A model generated the notes under the pieces. That model searched no databases, was not told the DNA's origin, and was given only the letters and a program-made list of their open reading frames with translations. A program made the position numbers and the translations under genes. Source: Proteiniphilum sp. UBA5267 (GTDB taxonomy: Bacteria; Bacteroidota; Bacteroidia; Bacteroidales; Dysgonomonadaceae). Taken from it: a stretch of DNA of 33,003 nt. The stretch's first letter is position 1. The number at the start of each line of letters is the position of its first letter. The DNA lies in NCBI GenBank assembly GCA_002411515.1, contig DHTF01000109.1, forward strand, positions 1 to 33,003, in the 5' to 3' direction. Positions 25,245-33,003 of this stretch are shown here, one piece after another.

Positions 25245-26273
25245 ATGATGGAAGATACATTCGACATACACGACAACCTCCACTTGCAGGATAGCGAGCG
25301 TGAGTATGAAAATACACTGCGACCGCTCACCTTTGGGGGGTTCAGCGGACAGGATAAGATCACGGAGAACCTGAAGATTTTTGTCAGTGCCGCCCGCATG
25401 CGAGGCGAATCGCTCGATCATGTGTTGCTGCATGGCCCCCCCGGGTTGGGAAAGACCACCCTGTCGAACATCATTGCCAACGAACTGGGAGTCGGCTTTA
25501 AAGTTACCTCCGGGCCGGTGCTCGATAAGCCGGGTGACCTGGCAGGTATACTCACTTCGCTCGATACGAACGATGTCCTCTTTATTGATGAAATTCACCG
25601 CTTGTCGCCCGTGGTGGAGGAATACCTATACAGTGCCATGGAGGATTACCGCATCGACATTCTAATCGACAAGGGACCCAGTGCCCGTTCCATTCAGATC
25701 GACCTAAACCCTTTTACCCTCGTGGGTGCTACTACTCGCAGTGGGTTGCTTACGAGCCCTTTACGTGCCCGTTTTGGAATCAACATGCACCTTGAGTATT
25801 ACGACATGGATACCCTTGCGGGCATTGTCTTGCGATCGGCCGACATCCTAAAGATTTCCTGCGCTGGTGATGCAGCTCATGAGATTGCCTCCCGCAGTCG
25901 GGGTACACCCCGAGTCGCCAACGCCTTGCTGCGCCGTGTGCGTGACTTTGCTCAGGTGAAAGGGAACGGAAAAATAGACAAAGCTATCTCATCTTACGCT
26001 CTGGAAGCGTTGAACATCGACCGCTATGGACTCGATGAGATCGACAACAAGATATTGCTTACCATCATCGACAAATTTAAAGGGGGGCCAGTGGGCATCA
26101 CCACCATTGCCACTGCTGTGGGAGACGACCCGGGTACCATTGAGGAGGTATATGAACCCTTCCTGATCAAGGAGGGATTCATCAAACGCACCCCCCGCGG
26201 TAGGGAGGCCACCGATCTGGCCTACCGTCATCTGGGTCGCAGAAGAGTAGAAGAGCAGGGCTCGTTGTTTTAA
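25245..26273 (+). CDS. ruvB: Holliday junction branch-migration helicase RuvB
   Basis: A 342-residue AAA+ motor that, with RuvA, drives branch migration of Holliday junctions in recombination and repair. Walker A is GPPGLGKTT (64-72), Walker B is FIDEIHRL, sensor/arginine-finger residues are in [18 protein letters not shown], and the C-terminal winged helix has [15 protein letters not shown] and [10 protein letters not shown] start at the first of two tandem ATGs (25245). A TTG at 25233 would add four residues and would lie inside the promoter box, so it is unlikely. The stop overlaps the convergent trkA-type gene by 4 bp. All motor motifs are intact. ruvA is not in the window, which is common outside Proteobacteria. 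Confidence 0.97.
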   Translation: MMEDTFDIHDNLHLQDSEREYENTLRPLTFGGFSGQDKITENLKIFVSAARMRGESLDHVLLHGPPGLGKTTLSNIIANELGVGFKVTSGPVLDKPGDLAGILTSLDTNDVLFIDEIHRLSPVVEEYLYSAMEDYRIDILIDKGPSARSIQIDLNPFTLVGATTRSGLLTSPLRARFGINMHLEYYDMDTLAGIVLRSADILKISCAGDAAHEIASRSRGTPRVANALLRRVRDFAQVKGNGKIDKAISSYALEALNIDRYGLDEIDNKILLTIIDKFKGGPVGITTIATAVGDDPGTIEEVYEPFLIKEGFIKRTPRGREATDLAYRHLGRRRVEEQGSLF

Positions 26274-26965
26274 ATGTTATGGTCGATCATTTTTTTTATG
26301 TCGTTTTTATGTCCGTAAACGACAAGGATGTCCCCTTCTTCCAGAACGGTTTTCGCATTGACAATTTCTCCAGCTTTCGGCTGCAGCTGTAGGGTATTTG
26401 CACCAATCGGGTTTTGCTGACTAATTTGCTTCAGCTTTGTCAGTACGATCACATGATATTTCTTGTTCAACTCGCTTTCCGCAATCGTTTCTCCGATAAG
26501 TTTCTGCGGTAACAGAACTTCCACGATGTAGTAATCGTTCGTTACTTCAAACAGGTTGATATAGTTCTTTATGGAAAGTTTCAAAGCCCAGCGCTCAGCT
26601 GATTCTATCTCGGGATGAATGATTTCTGTGACACCCATGGCTTCCAGCACACTCTCCTGAAGTCCAGTAATGGAACGTACCGTTATTTTCTTTACACCTC
26701 TTTTCTTTAACATGGCTGTGATCAGAAGGCTTTCGCCTTCATCCGCTCCGCCGCAAACTACAGCCATATCCGTATTTTTCAGTGGCAGATGATTTGCTGC
26801 AATCGGGTCCGTACTATCTATGCAAATCACGTCTGTACATGTATCTTTGCACGCATCCACCCGGTTCATTGATTTGTCCACACCAATCACTTCGTGTCCC
26901 ATAGCGACCAATCGCTCTGCAAGTGCTGCTCCAAAATGTCCCAGTCCGATCACGATAAATTTCAT
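26270..26965 (-). CDS. TrkA/KtrA-type K+ uptake regulatory subunit
   Basis: A 231-residue cytosolic RCK protein that gates the associated K+ channel subunit in response to nucleotides. The N-terminal RCK_N Rossmann fold shows GLGHFG (7-12) and the acidic D30 that binds the ribose of NAD/ATP. The C-terminal RCK_C domain (about 140-230) includes [20 protein letters not shown] and [18 protein letters not shown] single RCK_N plus RCK_C makes it KtrA-like rather than the duplicated E. coli TrkA (458). It lies 11 bp after the TrkH/KtrB gene, as expected for a two-part transporter. RCK_C domains of KtrA/KtrC bind c-di-AMP in Gram-positive bacteria; whether this one does is not known. Confidence 0.94.
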   Translation of the reverse strand: MKFIVIGLGHFGAALAERLVAMGHEVIGVDKSMNRVDACKDTCTDVICIDSTDPIAANHLPLKNTDMAVVCGGADEGESLLITAMLKKRGVKKITVRSITGLQESVLEAMGVTEIIHPEIESAERWALKLSIKNYINLFEVTNDYYIVEVLLPQKLIGETIAESELNKKYHVIVLTKLKQISQQNPIGANTLQLQPKAGEIVNAKTVLEEGDILVVYGHKNDIKKMIDHNI

Positions 26966-26976
26966 GTGTTCTCTAT

Positions 26977-28419
26977 TTAATTGATTAATATTTCTTCTGT
27001 TGGATATCTGTATTTACCGTATTTTACCTGTTTCGTCATGCTGGATAGTAAAGTGTACAAACTCACCCTACCCACAAACATCGTGACAATGATAAGCCAT
27101 TTTCCTGCATTCGATAAAAATGGGGTCACATTCCGGCTTAAACCGACCGTACCATATGCCGATACAGTCTCAAAAAGTAAATCCAACGGTTCTTTACCCG
27201 ATTCTATCTGGATCATTAAAAAAGTAATCGCCATGATGAATAATATGGCAAGTGTCATTTGTGCAAATGCCCTGGACACCGCCTGTTGAGGGATCTCCCG
27301 CCCTCTGTATTCAATGCGCTTTTTGCCTTTGAGTAGTGTCATGAAATTCATGAAAGCAACGGCTAAAGTACTGGTTTTTATGCCACCACCGGTTGAAGCC
27401 GGCGATGCTCCGATCCACATCAAGACAATAAACAGGAGCGCGGTAGGTACAGACAACGCAGCGGTATCGGTACTGTTAAAACCTGCTGTACGCGTGGTGA
27501 CAGAACCAAAAAATGCAGCAGTCCACTTACCGAAAGGTGATGAATATCCGGTTAATACGCCCTCTTTCTCAAAAATAAAAAAACCAATCGTCCCAATAAT
27601 CAGCAGAATCGCAGTAGTAATTATCACGATATGTGAATTTACACTTATCACCAACGAAGAATAACTGTATTTTTCGTGTCGAAAGACTCTTTTATAAAGT
27701 CCCTTTATGTTGTTCGTAATATATTTCCAAATATTGTGAATAATGGGAAATCCCAGTCCCCCGAATATAATCAGGAATGAAATGATCAAATGAACCGGGT
27801 AGTCAAAACGGATGCGTATGTCATACAGACTTCCCGAGAGAGTGGAAAAACCTGCATTACAGAAGCCTGATATGGCATGAAAAAGGGAAAAGAATACCCT
27901 TTCCCCAAAAGTGAAATCCTCTTTTCCCATAGTAGCAAAGATGAGGAGAAAACCCAATCCTTCAATGACGATTGTGATTAAGAGGATATTTTTCAATGAG
28001 GAAAAAACATTGTCCAGTCTCTCTTCACTGGTAATGTCCTTCACTAGCAGCTGACTTTTATAAGAGGAACCACCCTTGAAATAATAACTGAAATAGGTGG
28101 TAATGGTCATGATTCCCAACCCGCCGATCTGTATCAACAGCAAGATTATCACCTGGCCAAACAGGTTGAAAGTCAGCTCTGTATACACTACGTTCAAACC
28201 TGTGACACAAACAGCACTGGTAGAAGTGAACAAAGCATCCACATAAGAAATATTCTCATAAGTTGCCTTTGGTAATAACAAGAGAAGACTTCCCAGTACA
28301 ATGATGGATAGGAAGCTTGTTGTAAACAACTGAGCAGGTCCGAACGGCCGGAGATGGATGAACGAACGCAGTGAAAAAAAACGATGTCCTGAATCCCTAA
28401 AATTTTGTTTGGACGACAT
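26977..28419 (-). CDS. TrkH/KtrB-type K+ channel-like transporter subunit
   Basis: A 480-residue inner-membrane protein that forms the K+ (often Na+-coupled) pore. All four pore-loop selectivity segments are visible: TSTSAVCVTGL (65-75), AISGFCNAGF (182-191), TTRTAGFNS (308-316) and SAYGTVGLS (420-428). GASPASTGGGIKTST (337-351) is the glycine-rich intramembrane gating loop of KtrB. The charged N-terminus (to about residue 30) precedes the first membrane helix. It is the first gene of the operon with the regulatory TrkA/KtrA subunit. The leader contains a 16-bp perfect palindrome starting 11 nt before the ATG, which suggests a regulator or an RNA hairpin controls it. It lies downstream of nuoN but behind a promoter-like box. 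Confidence 0.95.
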   Translation of the reverse strand: MSSKQNFRDSGHRFFSLRSFIHLRPFGPAQLFTTSFLSIIVLGSLLLLLPKATYENISYVDALFTSTSAVCVTGLNVVYTELTFNLFGQVIILLLIQIGGLGIMTITTYFSYYFKGGSSYKSQLLVKDITSEERLDNVFSSLKNILLITIVIEGLGFLLIFATMGKEDFTFGERVFFSLFHAISGFCNAGFSTLSGSLYDIRIRFDYPVHLIISFLIIFGGLGFPIIHNIWKYITNNIKGLYKRVFRHEKYSYSSLVISVNSHIVIITTAILLIIGTIGFFIFEKEGVLTGYSSPFGKWTAAFFGSVTTRTAGFNSTDTAALSVPTALLFIVLMWIGASPASTGGGIKTSTLAVAFMNFMTLLKGKKRIEYRGREIPQQAVSRAFAQMTLAILFIMAITFLMIQIESGKEPLDLLFETVSAYGTVGLSRNVTPFLSNAGKWLIIVTMFVGRVSLYTLLSSMTKQVKYGKYRYPTEEILIN

Positions 28420-28430
28420 TTTCTCTTTTA

Positions 28431-28446
28431 TCTAAACATGTTTAGA
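28431..28446. promoter_or_regulatory. 16-bp perfect palindrome in the trkH leader (operator-like)
   Basis: TCTAAACATGTTTAGA is its own reverse complement. It lies between the candidate -7 box (28466-28473) and the trkH ATG (28419), about 11 nt before the start codon. As DNA it could bind a dimeric repressor. As RNA it would be at best a weak AT-rich hairpin with almost no loop. No T-run follows it, so it is not a convincing terminator for nuoN. Confidence 0.6.
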
Positions 28447-28465
28447 AGACAATGAGAATACGGTA

Positions 28466-28473
28466 CAAAATTA
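28466..28473 (-). promoter_or_regulatory. Candidate promoter -7 box of the trkH-trkA operon
   Basis: The minus strand reads TAATTTTG, matching TAnnTTTG. Transcription would start near 28460, placing the palindrome at roughly +14 to +30. A -33 box is not evident. If it is active, the K+ genes are uncoupled from the nuo operon upstream. Confidence 0.45.
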
Positions 28474-28505
28474 TACAATTATATTGAGATATGATTGCTC
28501 GCCAG

Positions 28506-29930
28506 TCATATTCCAAAACTCTGTCGCTCAATTATATCAAGGATAAAACCGAGAAGCCCCACGAAGATGATCGCAGCAGTACAGAAGATCAGGCTCACCC
28601 TGTTCCAGGAATCGGTTCTGAGTGTAGGCAGTGGCTCTTCGTTCTGATCTATGAACATGGCTTTCACCACTCTCAGATAGTAATAGAGTGAAATGATGGT
28701 GTTGACCACGGCGACTATTACCAGCAGATAATATCCTTGCTGCGCGGCTGCCGAGAAAATAAAAAACTTACTCATAAAACCAGCAAAGGGAGCGACACCG
28801 GCCAATGAGAACATGGCCAGCATCATCACGAAACTGAGCTTCGGGTTTGTCTGATAGAGCCCTTTGTAGTCGGGAATGTCTATTTTGCCGGTCCGGCTCT
28901 CTATGGCGGAAATTACACCGAATGCGGCCAGGTTGGAGAAGAGATATACAAAGATGTAATAGATCACTGTGGTCATCCCCAGTGCCGACCCGCTAATGAT
29001 TCCCAAAGCAATATAGCCTGCCTGTGAGATGGAGGAGAAGGCTAGGAAACGTTTGAAGTTTTGCTGCCGCAAAGCAAAGAGGTTGCCCACGATGATGGTC
29101 ACTATGATGATCCAAAACAGCAACGTCTGCCATTCATGCACATAACTTCCAAACAGTTTGAAGAGCAGCGTCATCAAAACGAATGCGGCCGATCCTTTGG
29201 AGACGACTGACAAATAGGAGGTCACATTTGTGGGAGCACCCTCATATACATCGGCGGTCCACAGATGAAACGGTACAAACGATACTTTGAAAAACAACCC
29301 CGACAGAAAGAAGACAAAAGCCATGAGCTGCAGTGGATTGTGACTGATCTGGGTGGATACCTCCGAGAAGTAGAGACTGCCGGTTGTCCCGTACAGATAA
29401 GAGATGCCGAAAAGCAGGATGCCGGAAGAGAAGGCCGAGAGAAGTATAAACTTGGCTCCGCCCTCTGCCGATTTTTTGCAATGTTTGCTGAATGCTACCA
29501 GTGTGGCCAGGGGGATAGAAGCAGTTTCCAGTCCGATAAAAAACAGGAGGAAATGTCCACTTGAGATCATGAGATACATGCCTAGCAGGGTACTCAGTGT
29601 GAGGAAATAATATTCACCCCGTTGATTCTTCATCTCGTTTCCGTCGAACACATGTTTCGATTGCAGAAAAATGATCAACGTAGCCACATTCAGCACGGTT
29701 TTAATGATTGTCATCACGGGATGATATTGATACATTCCGCCGAACGATTCACCCGTGGCCATCGGAACAAGGTTCAAAAGGGTGTGCAGGGCAAAGAGAA
29801 GGATTGCCACTGGCTGAAAATATTTTTTTCCTCTCTTGCCGGCGATGATGTCAAAGAGCAGCAAGAAGAGAATGACTGTCAATAGCGAGATTTCGCTGCG
29901 CATTATCAGAAAATTATCGAAATAACTCAT
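28506..29930 (-). CDS. nuoN: NADH-quinone oxidoreductase subunit N
   Basis: A 474-residue antiporter-like membrane subunit of respiratory complex I, which helps couple quinone reduction to proton pumping. About 14 hydrophobic segments. The conserved Glu of the channel is in FIGLETASIPLATLVAF, and the broken-helix Lys region is WTADVYEGAPTNVTSYLS followed by VVSKGSAAFVLM. FLAFSSISQAGYIALG marks the second half. It is the last gene of the nuo cluster here, 23 bp after nuoM. In Bacteroidota complex I usually lacks the NuoEFG NADH module, so the electron donor may not be NADH; that part of the operon is outside the window. No defect seen. Confidence 0.97.
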   Translation of the reverse strand: MSYFDNFLIMRSEISLLTVILFLLLFDIIAGKRGKKYFQPVAILLFALHTLLNLVPMATGESFGGMYQYHPVMTIIKTVLNVATLIIFLQSKHVFDGNEMKNQRGEYYFLTLSTLLGMYLMISSGHFLLFFIGLETASIPLATLVAFSKHCKKSAEGGAKFILLSAFSSGILLFGISYLYGTTGSLYFSEVSTQISHNPLQLMAFVFFLSGLFFKVSFVPFHLWTADVYEGAPTNVTSYLSVVSKGSAAFVLMTLLFKLFGSYVHEWQTLLFWIIIVTIIVGNLFALRQQNFKRFLAFSSISQAGYIALGIISGSALGMTTVIYYIFVYLFSNLAAFGVISAIESRTGKIDIPDYKGLYQTNPKLSFVMMLAMFSLAGVAPFAGFMSKFFIFSAAAQQGYYLLVIVAVVNTIISLYYYLRVVKAMFIDQNEEPLPTLRTDSWNRVSLIFCTAAIIFVGLLGFILDIIERQSFGI

Positions 29931-29953
29931 GAAAAAATAGTGTTGTTTGTTCT

Positions 29954-31432
29954 TTACTTTGCTACCTGCAGCATACTACTGAAACTATTGCTGATAATCT
30001 CAGCAATGCCAGTTGGAAAGGAACCGAGATACAGAATGCCCGCAATCAGCGTAACTACAGCCAGTCGTTCAAACCAGCGGGCATCATCAAGCTTTCCATG
30101 CTCCTCATTTTGCAGGGGACCCTGCAGAAATTTCCCAATGCTGCGCAGGATGTACACAGCGCCAATCACGATGGATGTGACGGCAGCGACTGTGAGTATA
30201 CGGCGAAACAGGTCTCCATTTTCAAAGGAACCCACAAAGATGGTCATCTCTGCTACGAATCCGCTGAATCCGGGCACACCGATATTGGAGAATCCGGCAA
30301 TCACGAAACTGACACCCAGGAAAGGCATAATCTTCATCAATCCTCCCATGTCGGTGATTAACCGGGTATGGGTGCGGCCATAGATCATTCCGATCAATGC
30401 AAAGAAAAGTGCGGTAATCAACCCATGGGAAAGCATCTGTAACACGGCTCCCGTGAGCGACGTCTGCGTGAGCATCAGAATGGCAAACAGCACCAGGTTG
30501 CAATGACTAACCGACGAATAGGCGTTGATATACTTCAGGTCGGTCTGACGAATGGCTGCCATGGCACCATACACCACTCCGATGGCGGTGAGGACGAGAA
30601 AGATGGGGGAGAGCTTTTCAGCCGCCTCCGGCATCAGCTGGATGGCTATCCGGAAACAGCCGTACCCGCCCAGCTTCATCAGTACACCCGCATGCAGCAT
30701 GGAAACAGCTGTCGGTGCCGAAGCATGTCCGTCGGGTGACCAGGTATGAAACGGGAAAAGAGCACCCAATACACCAAATCCGAAGAAAGTGAGGGTGAAG
30801 AAGAAATATTGTTGTTCCATAGGCATCGTACGCTGTGCCAGCTCAGAGATGTGCATGCTGGTTGCCCCTGATCCGAAATAAATGCCCAGAATGCCCACCA
30901 GAAGGATCATGGAAGAACCCATCAGCATGAGGGTTAGCTTCATCGCCGCGTGCGATTTCCGGCCGCTACCCCAGACACCGATCAGCAGATACATCGGGAT
31001 CAGCGCCGTCTCATAAAACAGAAACAGGGTGAACAGGTCCAGGGAGATGAAAAAGCCGAAGACTCCGGTGGCAAGGAGGCAGTACCACAGGAAAAACTCT
31101 TTGGTGAGTGGTGCTATCTTCCATGAAACGAAGGTACCGGTGAAGACAATCAGCGAAGAGAGGCAGAGCATGACCACCGACACACCGTCTACTCCCATAG
31201 CATACTGAATGTGAAGTGGTTTAAACCACGACAGTGAGGCGGTGAAGAGCATTGGATCGGTGATGCCACTGTTTCGGACAGCGATATATTGAAAAGCCAG
31301 AAAACCAGCAAGTGCTACCAGCAGCGTACTTCCGGCGACCATGATTCCCAAAATCTGCTTTCTGCTTCGTGCCACAAACAGGGCGAGGATCATTAGCAGC
31401 GGAAGGAGCACGAAGAGGGATAAAAAATTCAT
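29954..31432 (-). CDS. nuoM: NADH-quinone oxidoreductase subunit M
   Basis: A 492-residue antiporter-like subunit of complex I, homologous to nuoN and nuoL. The channel Glu is in LFYETALIPMYLLIG. The broken-helix motif is WSPDGHASAPTAVSMLHAG, followed by the Lys of VLMKLGGYG. YSSVSHCNLVLFAI and GFSGFVAEMTIFVG are further family signatures. The length is typical (E. coli 509). It lies 22 bp after nuoL and 23 bp before nuoN, the standard L-M-N order. All charged residues expected for proton translocation are visible. Confidence 0.97.
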   Translation of the reverse strand: MNFLSLFVLLPLLMILALFVARSRKQILGIMVAGSTLLVALAGFLAFQYIAVRNSGITDPMLFTASLSWFKPLHIQYAMGVDGVSVVMLCLSSLIVFTGTFVSWKIAPLTKEFFLWYCLLATGVFGFFISLDLFTLFLFYETALIPMYLLIGVWGSGRKSHAAMKLTLMLMGSSMILLVGILGIYFGSGATSMHISELAQRTMPMEQQYFFFTLTFFGFGVLGALFPFHTWSPDGHASAPTAVSMLHAGVLMKLGGYGCFRIAIQLMPEAAEKLSPIFLVLTAIGVVYGAMAAIRQTDLKYINAYSSVSHCNLVLFAILMLTQTSLTGAVLQMLSHGLITALFFALIGMIYGRTHTRLITDMGGLMKIMPFLGVSFVIAGFSNIGVPGFSGFVAEMTIFVGSFENGDLFRRILTVAAVTSIVIGAVYILRSIGKFLQGPLQNEEHGKLDDARWFERLAVVTLIAGILYLGSFPTGIAEIISNSFSSMLQVAK

Positions 31433-31454
31433 ATCTCTATTTCTTTTTAATCAT

Positions 31455-33003
31455 TTAAACAAACAGGATCAATGCCGTGATCAGCAAGGTCCCAAAAAGG
31501 AATACCCAGGCGTACCACTGTATTTCGCCTGACTGGAATACCCTGATTCTGATAGAGAACCAGTCGGTTGCCGTGGCAAGACCATTGATGAAACCATCCA
31601 CCACATGGCGGTCGAACCAGGTAAAAGCCCGCGAGATGCCATTGAATAGGATCTTTTTGGTGATAAACAGATATACCTCGTCTACGTAAAAACGATGGCT
31701 TGCAGCCTTATGAAAACCTTTCAGGGCGGCAGGAACCACCGGTTTCTTGTCGGGATGCTGATACAGCTTCCTGGCAATGAAAATGGCCTCAAGTGCGACA
31801 ACAACACTGATTACCGCCACCAGCCAGTCCATATGTATGCTGTATGGTGCACGATCGGCCGTCACAAATTGTCCGAAGGGGACGAATCCTCCCAGCAAGG
31901 TGGGTATTGCCAGAAATATCAGAGGAAATGTCATTGATTTGGGCGACTCGTGGAGAGGATGTGTATGCTGCTTCTCTTTTCCCCAAAAGATCGAAAAGTA
32001 CAACCTGAACATATAGAAGGCAGTGAGTGCTGCCACAAGTGTCATCCAGATACCCAATCCTGTATTGTACTGATAGGTGGCTGAAAGAATCTCATCCTTG
32101 CTGAAAAAACCTGAAAAGGGTGGTATGCCTGCGATGGCGAGGCATGCGGTCAGGAAGGTAAGGTGGGTAATAGGCATCTGTTTGCGCAGCCCTCCCATAT
32201 TCTCCATCTCATTGCTGTGAACGGCATGAATCACGGATCCTGCTCCCAGGAACAGCAGCGCCTTGAACATGGCATGGGTGAAAAGATGAAACATGGAAGC
32301 CATATACCCCAGCCCCTCATGCCCTTCTAGCTTCGATACACCCAGCGCCACCATCATAAAACCAATCTGGGAGATGGTGGAAAACGCCAGTACCCGTTTG
32401 ATGTCGGTCTGCACGATGGCAATGAGTGCTGCAAACATCGATGTGAAGGCACCCACATAAGCAATTCCTTGTAGTACTTCTGGTGTGAAAAGTACATAGA
32501 TGGGGAAGAGCCGCGCTACCAGGTAGACACCAGCAACTACCATGGTGGCTGCATGGATCAGTGCCGATACTGGAGTAGGACCCTCCATCGCATCGGGTAG
32601 CCAAATATGCAGGGGGAACATGGCCGACTTACCGGCGCCGCCGATAAAGATCAGTGCCATGGCCCATACCAGTGCCGAGGCCCCCAGAAACTTTGCTGAG
32701 GCAGCCTCTTGAAAAACAGCGCTGTTGCCCGATGTAAGCGTGCCAAAATCAAAGGTCTGCGTATAGTAGGAGAGTACCAGGATGCCGATCAGGAAAAACA
32801 TGTCGGCAAAGCGGGTCACGATAAATGCTTTTTTGGAAGCAGCCACGGCAGCTGGTTTTGTATAATAGAACCCAATAAGCAGGTAGGAGGAGACACCCAC
32901 TAGCTCCCAGAAGATGTACATCTGAAAAATATTGGTCGACAATACCAGTCCCATCATTGAGAAAGTGAAGAGGGAGAGGAAGGCGTAGTAACGCTGAAAT
33001 CCC
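31455..33003 (-). CDS. nuoL: NADH-quinone oxidoreductase subunit L, C-terminal part (cut by window edge)
   Basis: The reading frame stays open to the right edge of the window. Before the in-frame Met at 32957 it reads GFQRYYAFLSLFTFS, so that Met is internal and the true start lies beyond 33003. About 515 residues are visible of the usual 610-650. Complex I subunit L is the distal proton-pumping subunit and carries the long lateral helix near its C-terminus. Signatures seen are FWELVGVSSYLLIGFYY, WLPDAMEGPTPVSALIHAATMVVAG with the channel His, FSTISQIGFMMVALG, and HLFTHAMFKALLFLGAGSVIH. It is the upstream member of the nuoL-M-N run. Its stop is 22 bp before nuoM. Confidence 0.97.
   Translation of the reverse strand, partial: GFQRYYAFLSLFTFSMMGLVLSTNIFQMYIFWELVGVSSYLLIGFYYTKPAAVAASKKAFIVTRFADMFFLIGILVLSYYTQTFDFGTLTSGNSAVFQEAASAKFLGASALVWAMALIFIGGAGKSAMFPLHIWLPDAMEGPTPVSALIHAATMVVAGVYLVARLFPIYVLFTPEVLQGIAYVGAFTSMFAALIAIVQTDIKRVLAFSTISQIGFMMVALGVSKLEGHEGLGYMASMFHLFTHAMFKALLFLGAGSVIHAVHSNEMENMGGLRKQMPITHLTFLTACLAIAGIPPFSGFFSKDEILSATYQYNTGLGIWMTLVAALTAFYMFRLYFSIFWGKEKQHTHPLHESPKSMTFPLIFLAIPTLLGGFVPFGQFVTADRAPYSIHMDWLVAVISVVVALEAIFIARKLYQHPDKKPVVPAALKGFHKAASHRFYVDEVYLFITKKILFNGISRAFTWFDRHVVDGFINGLATATDWFSIRIRVFQSGEIQWYAWVFLFGTLLITALILFV

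Noticed and set aside
1..33003. CRISPR arrays, tRNA/rRNA genes, insertion sequences, integrases, toxin-antitoxin or restriction systems
   Set aside because: None seen: intergenic gaps are all under 300 bp, no direct-repeat arrays or cloverleaf-like segments were recognised, and every substantial gene matches a non-mobile family.

Overview
The window looks like chromosomal DNA of a Bacteroidota bacterium, probably Bacteroidales. The evidence is family-level gene content (11-subunit-type nuo operon tail, dapB-lepB-WbqC order, FloA/NfeD pair, Stealth proteins, a long LepB) and promoters of the Bacteroidota sigma-ABfr type (TAnnTTTG, several with a TTTG-like box 20 bp upstream). No convincing Shine-Dalgarno sequences were seen. 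Genes are packed tightly. No gap exceeds 300 bp (the largest is 4464-4738), and no rRNA, tRNA, CRISPR array, IS element or phage gene was found.

Layout, left to right. (1) 1-4463, minus strand: an exported TPR/beta-propeller protein, an NfeD-like protein, flotillin FloA, a uridine-phosphorylase-type nucleoside phosphorylase, then the start of an exported M16 zinc peptidase cut by the window edge. (2) 4671-8327: guaA (plus), overlapping tail-to-tail with pgpH (minus), a 7TM-HD c-di-AMP phosphodiesterase. (3) 8532-11668: a glycan block with a GT4 glycosyltransferase overlapping a Stealth sugar-phosphate transferase, facing a second Stealth gene that is the last gene of the gltX transcript. (4) 11670-17441, minus: gltX, WbqC family, lepB, dapB and an NAD-dependent epimerase. 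(5) 17561-24141: rnr (plus), followed at 21 bp by a sugar aminotransferase, a NeuD/PglD-type acyltransferase and a GT56 (WecF-like) glycosyltransferase, then a convergent Wzx-type flippase. (6) 24294-26273: queG and ruvB (plus), each with a promoter box almost touching its start codon. (7) 26270-28419, minus: a two-gene K+ uptake operon (TrkH/KtrB then TrkA/KtrA) with a 16-bp perfect palindrome in its leader. (8) 28506-33003, minus: nuoL (truncated by the window), nuoM, nuoN.

How they fit together: most genes are housekeeping (GMP synthesis, tRNA charging and modification, lysine/cell-wall precursors, protein export, RNA decay, recombination, respiration). Two AT-richer blocks (about 8.5-10.5 kb and 19.7-24.1 kb) carry cell-surface glycan genes. 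In the second, an amino-deoxysugar would be made (aminotransferase), N-acylated (acyltransferase), transferred (GT56) and flipped (Wzx), similar in logic to the WecE-WecD-WecF-WzxE end of the enterobacterial common antigen pathway. PgpH and KtrAB in one window may be functionally linked, because c-di-AMP controls Ktr-type K+ transport in other bacteria; that link is inference here. I found no system I can call wholly undescribed. The best leads are the GT56/Wzx cassette, the facing pair of Stealth genes, the near-leaderless queG/ruvB promoters and the trkH palindrome.
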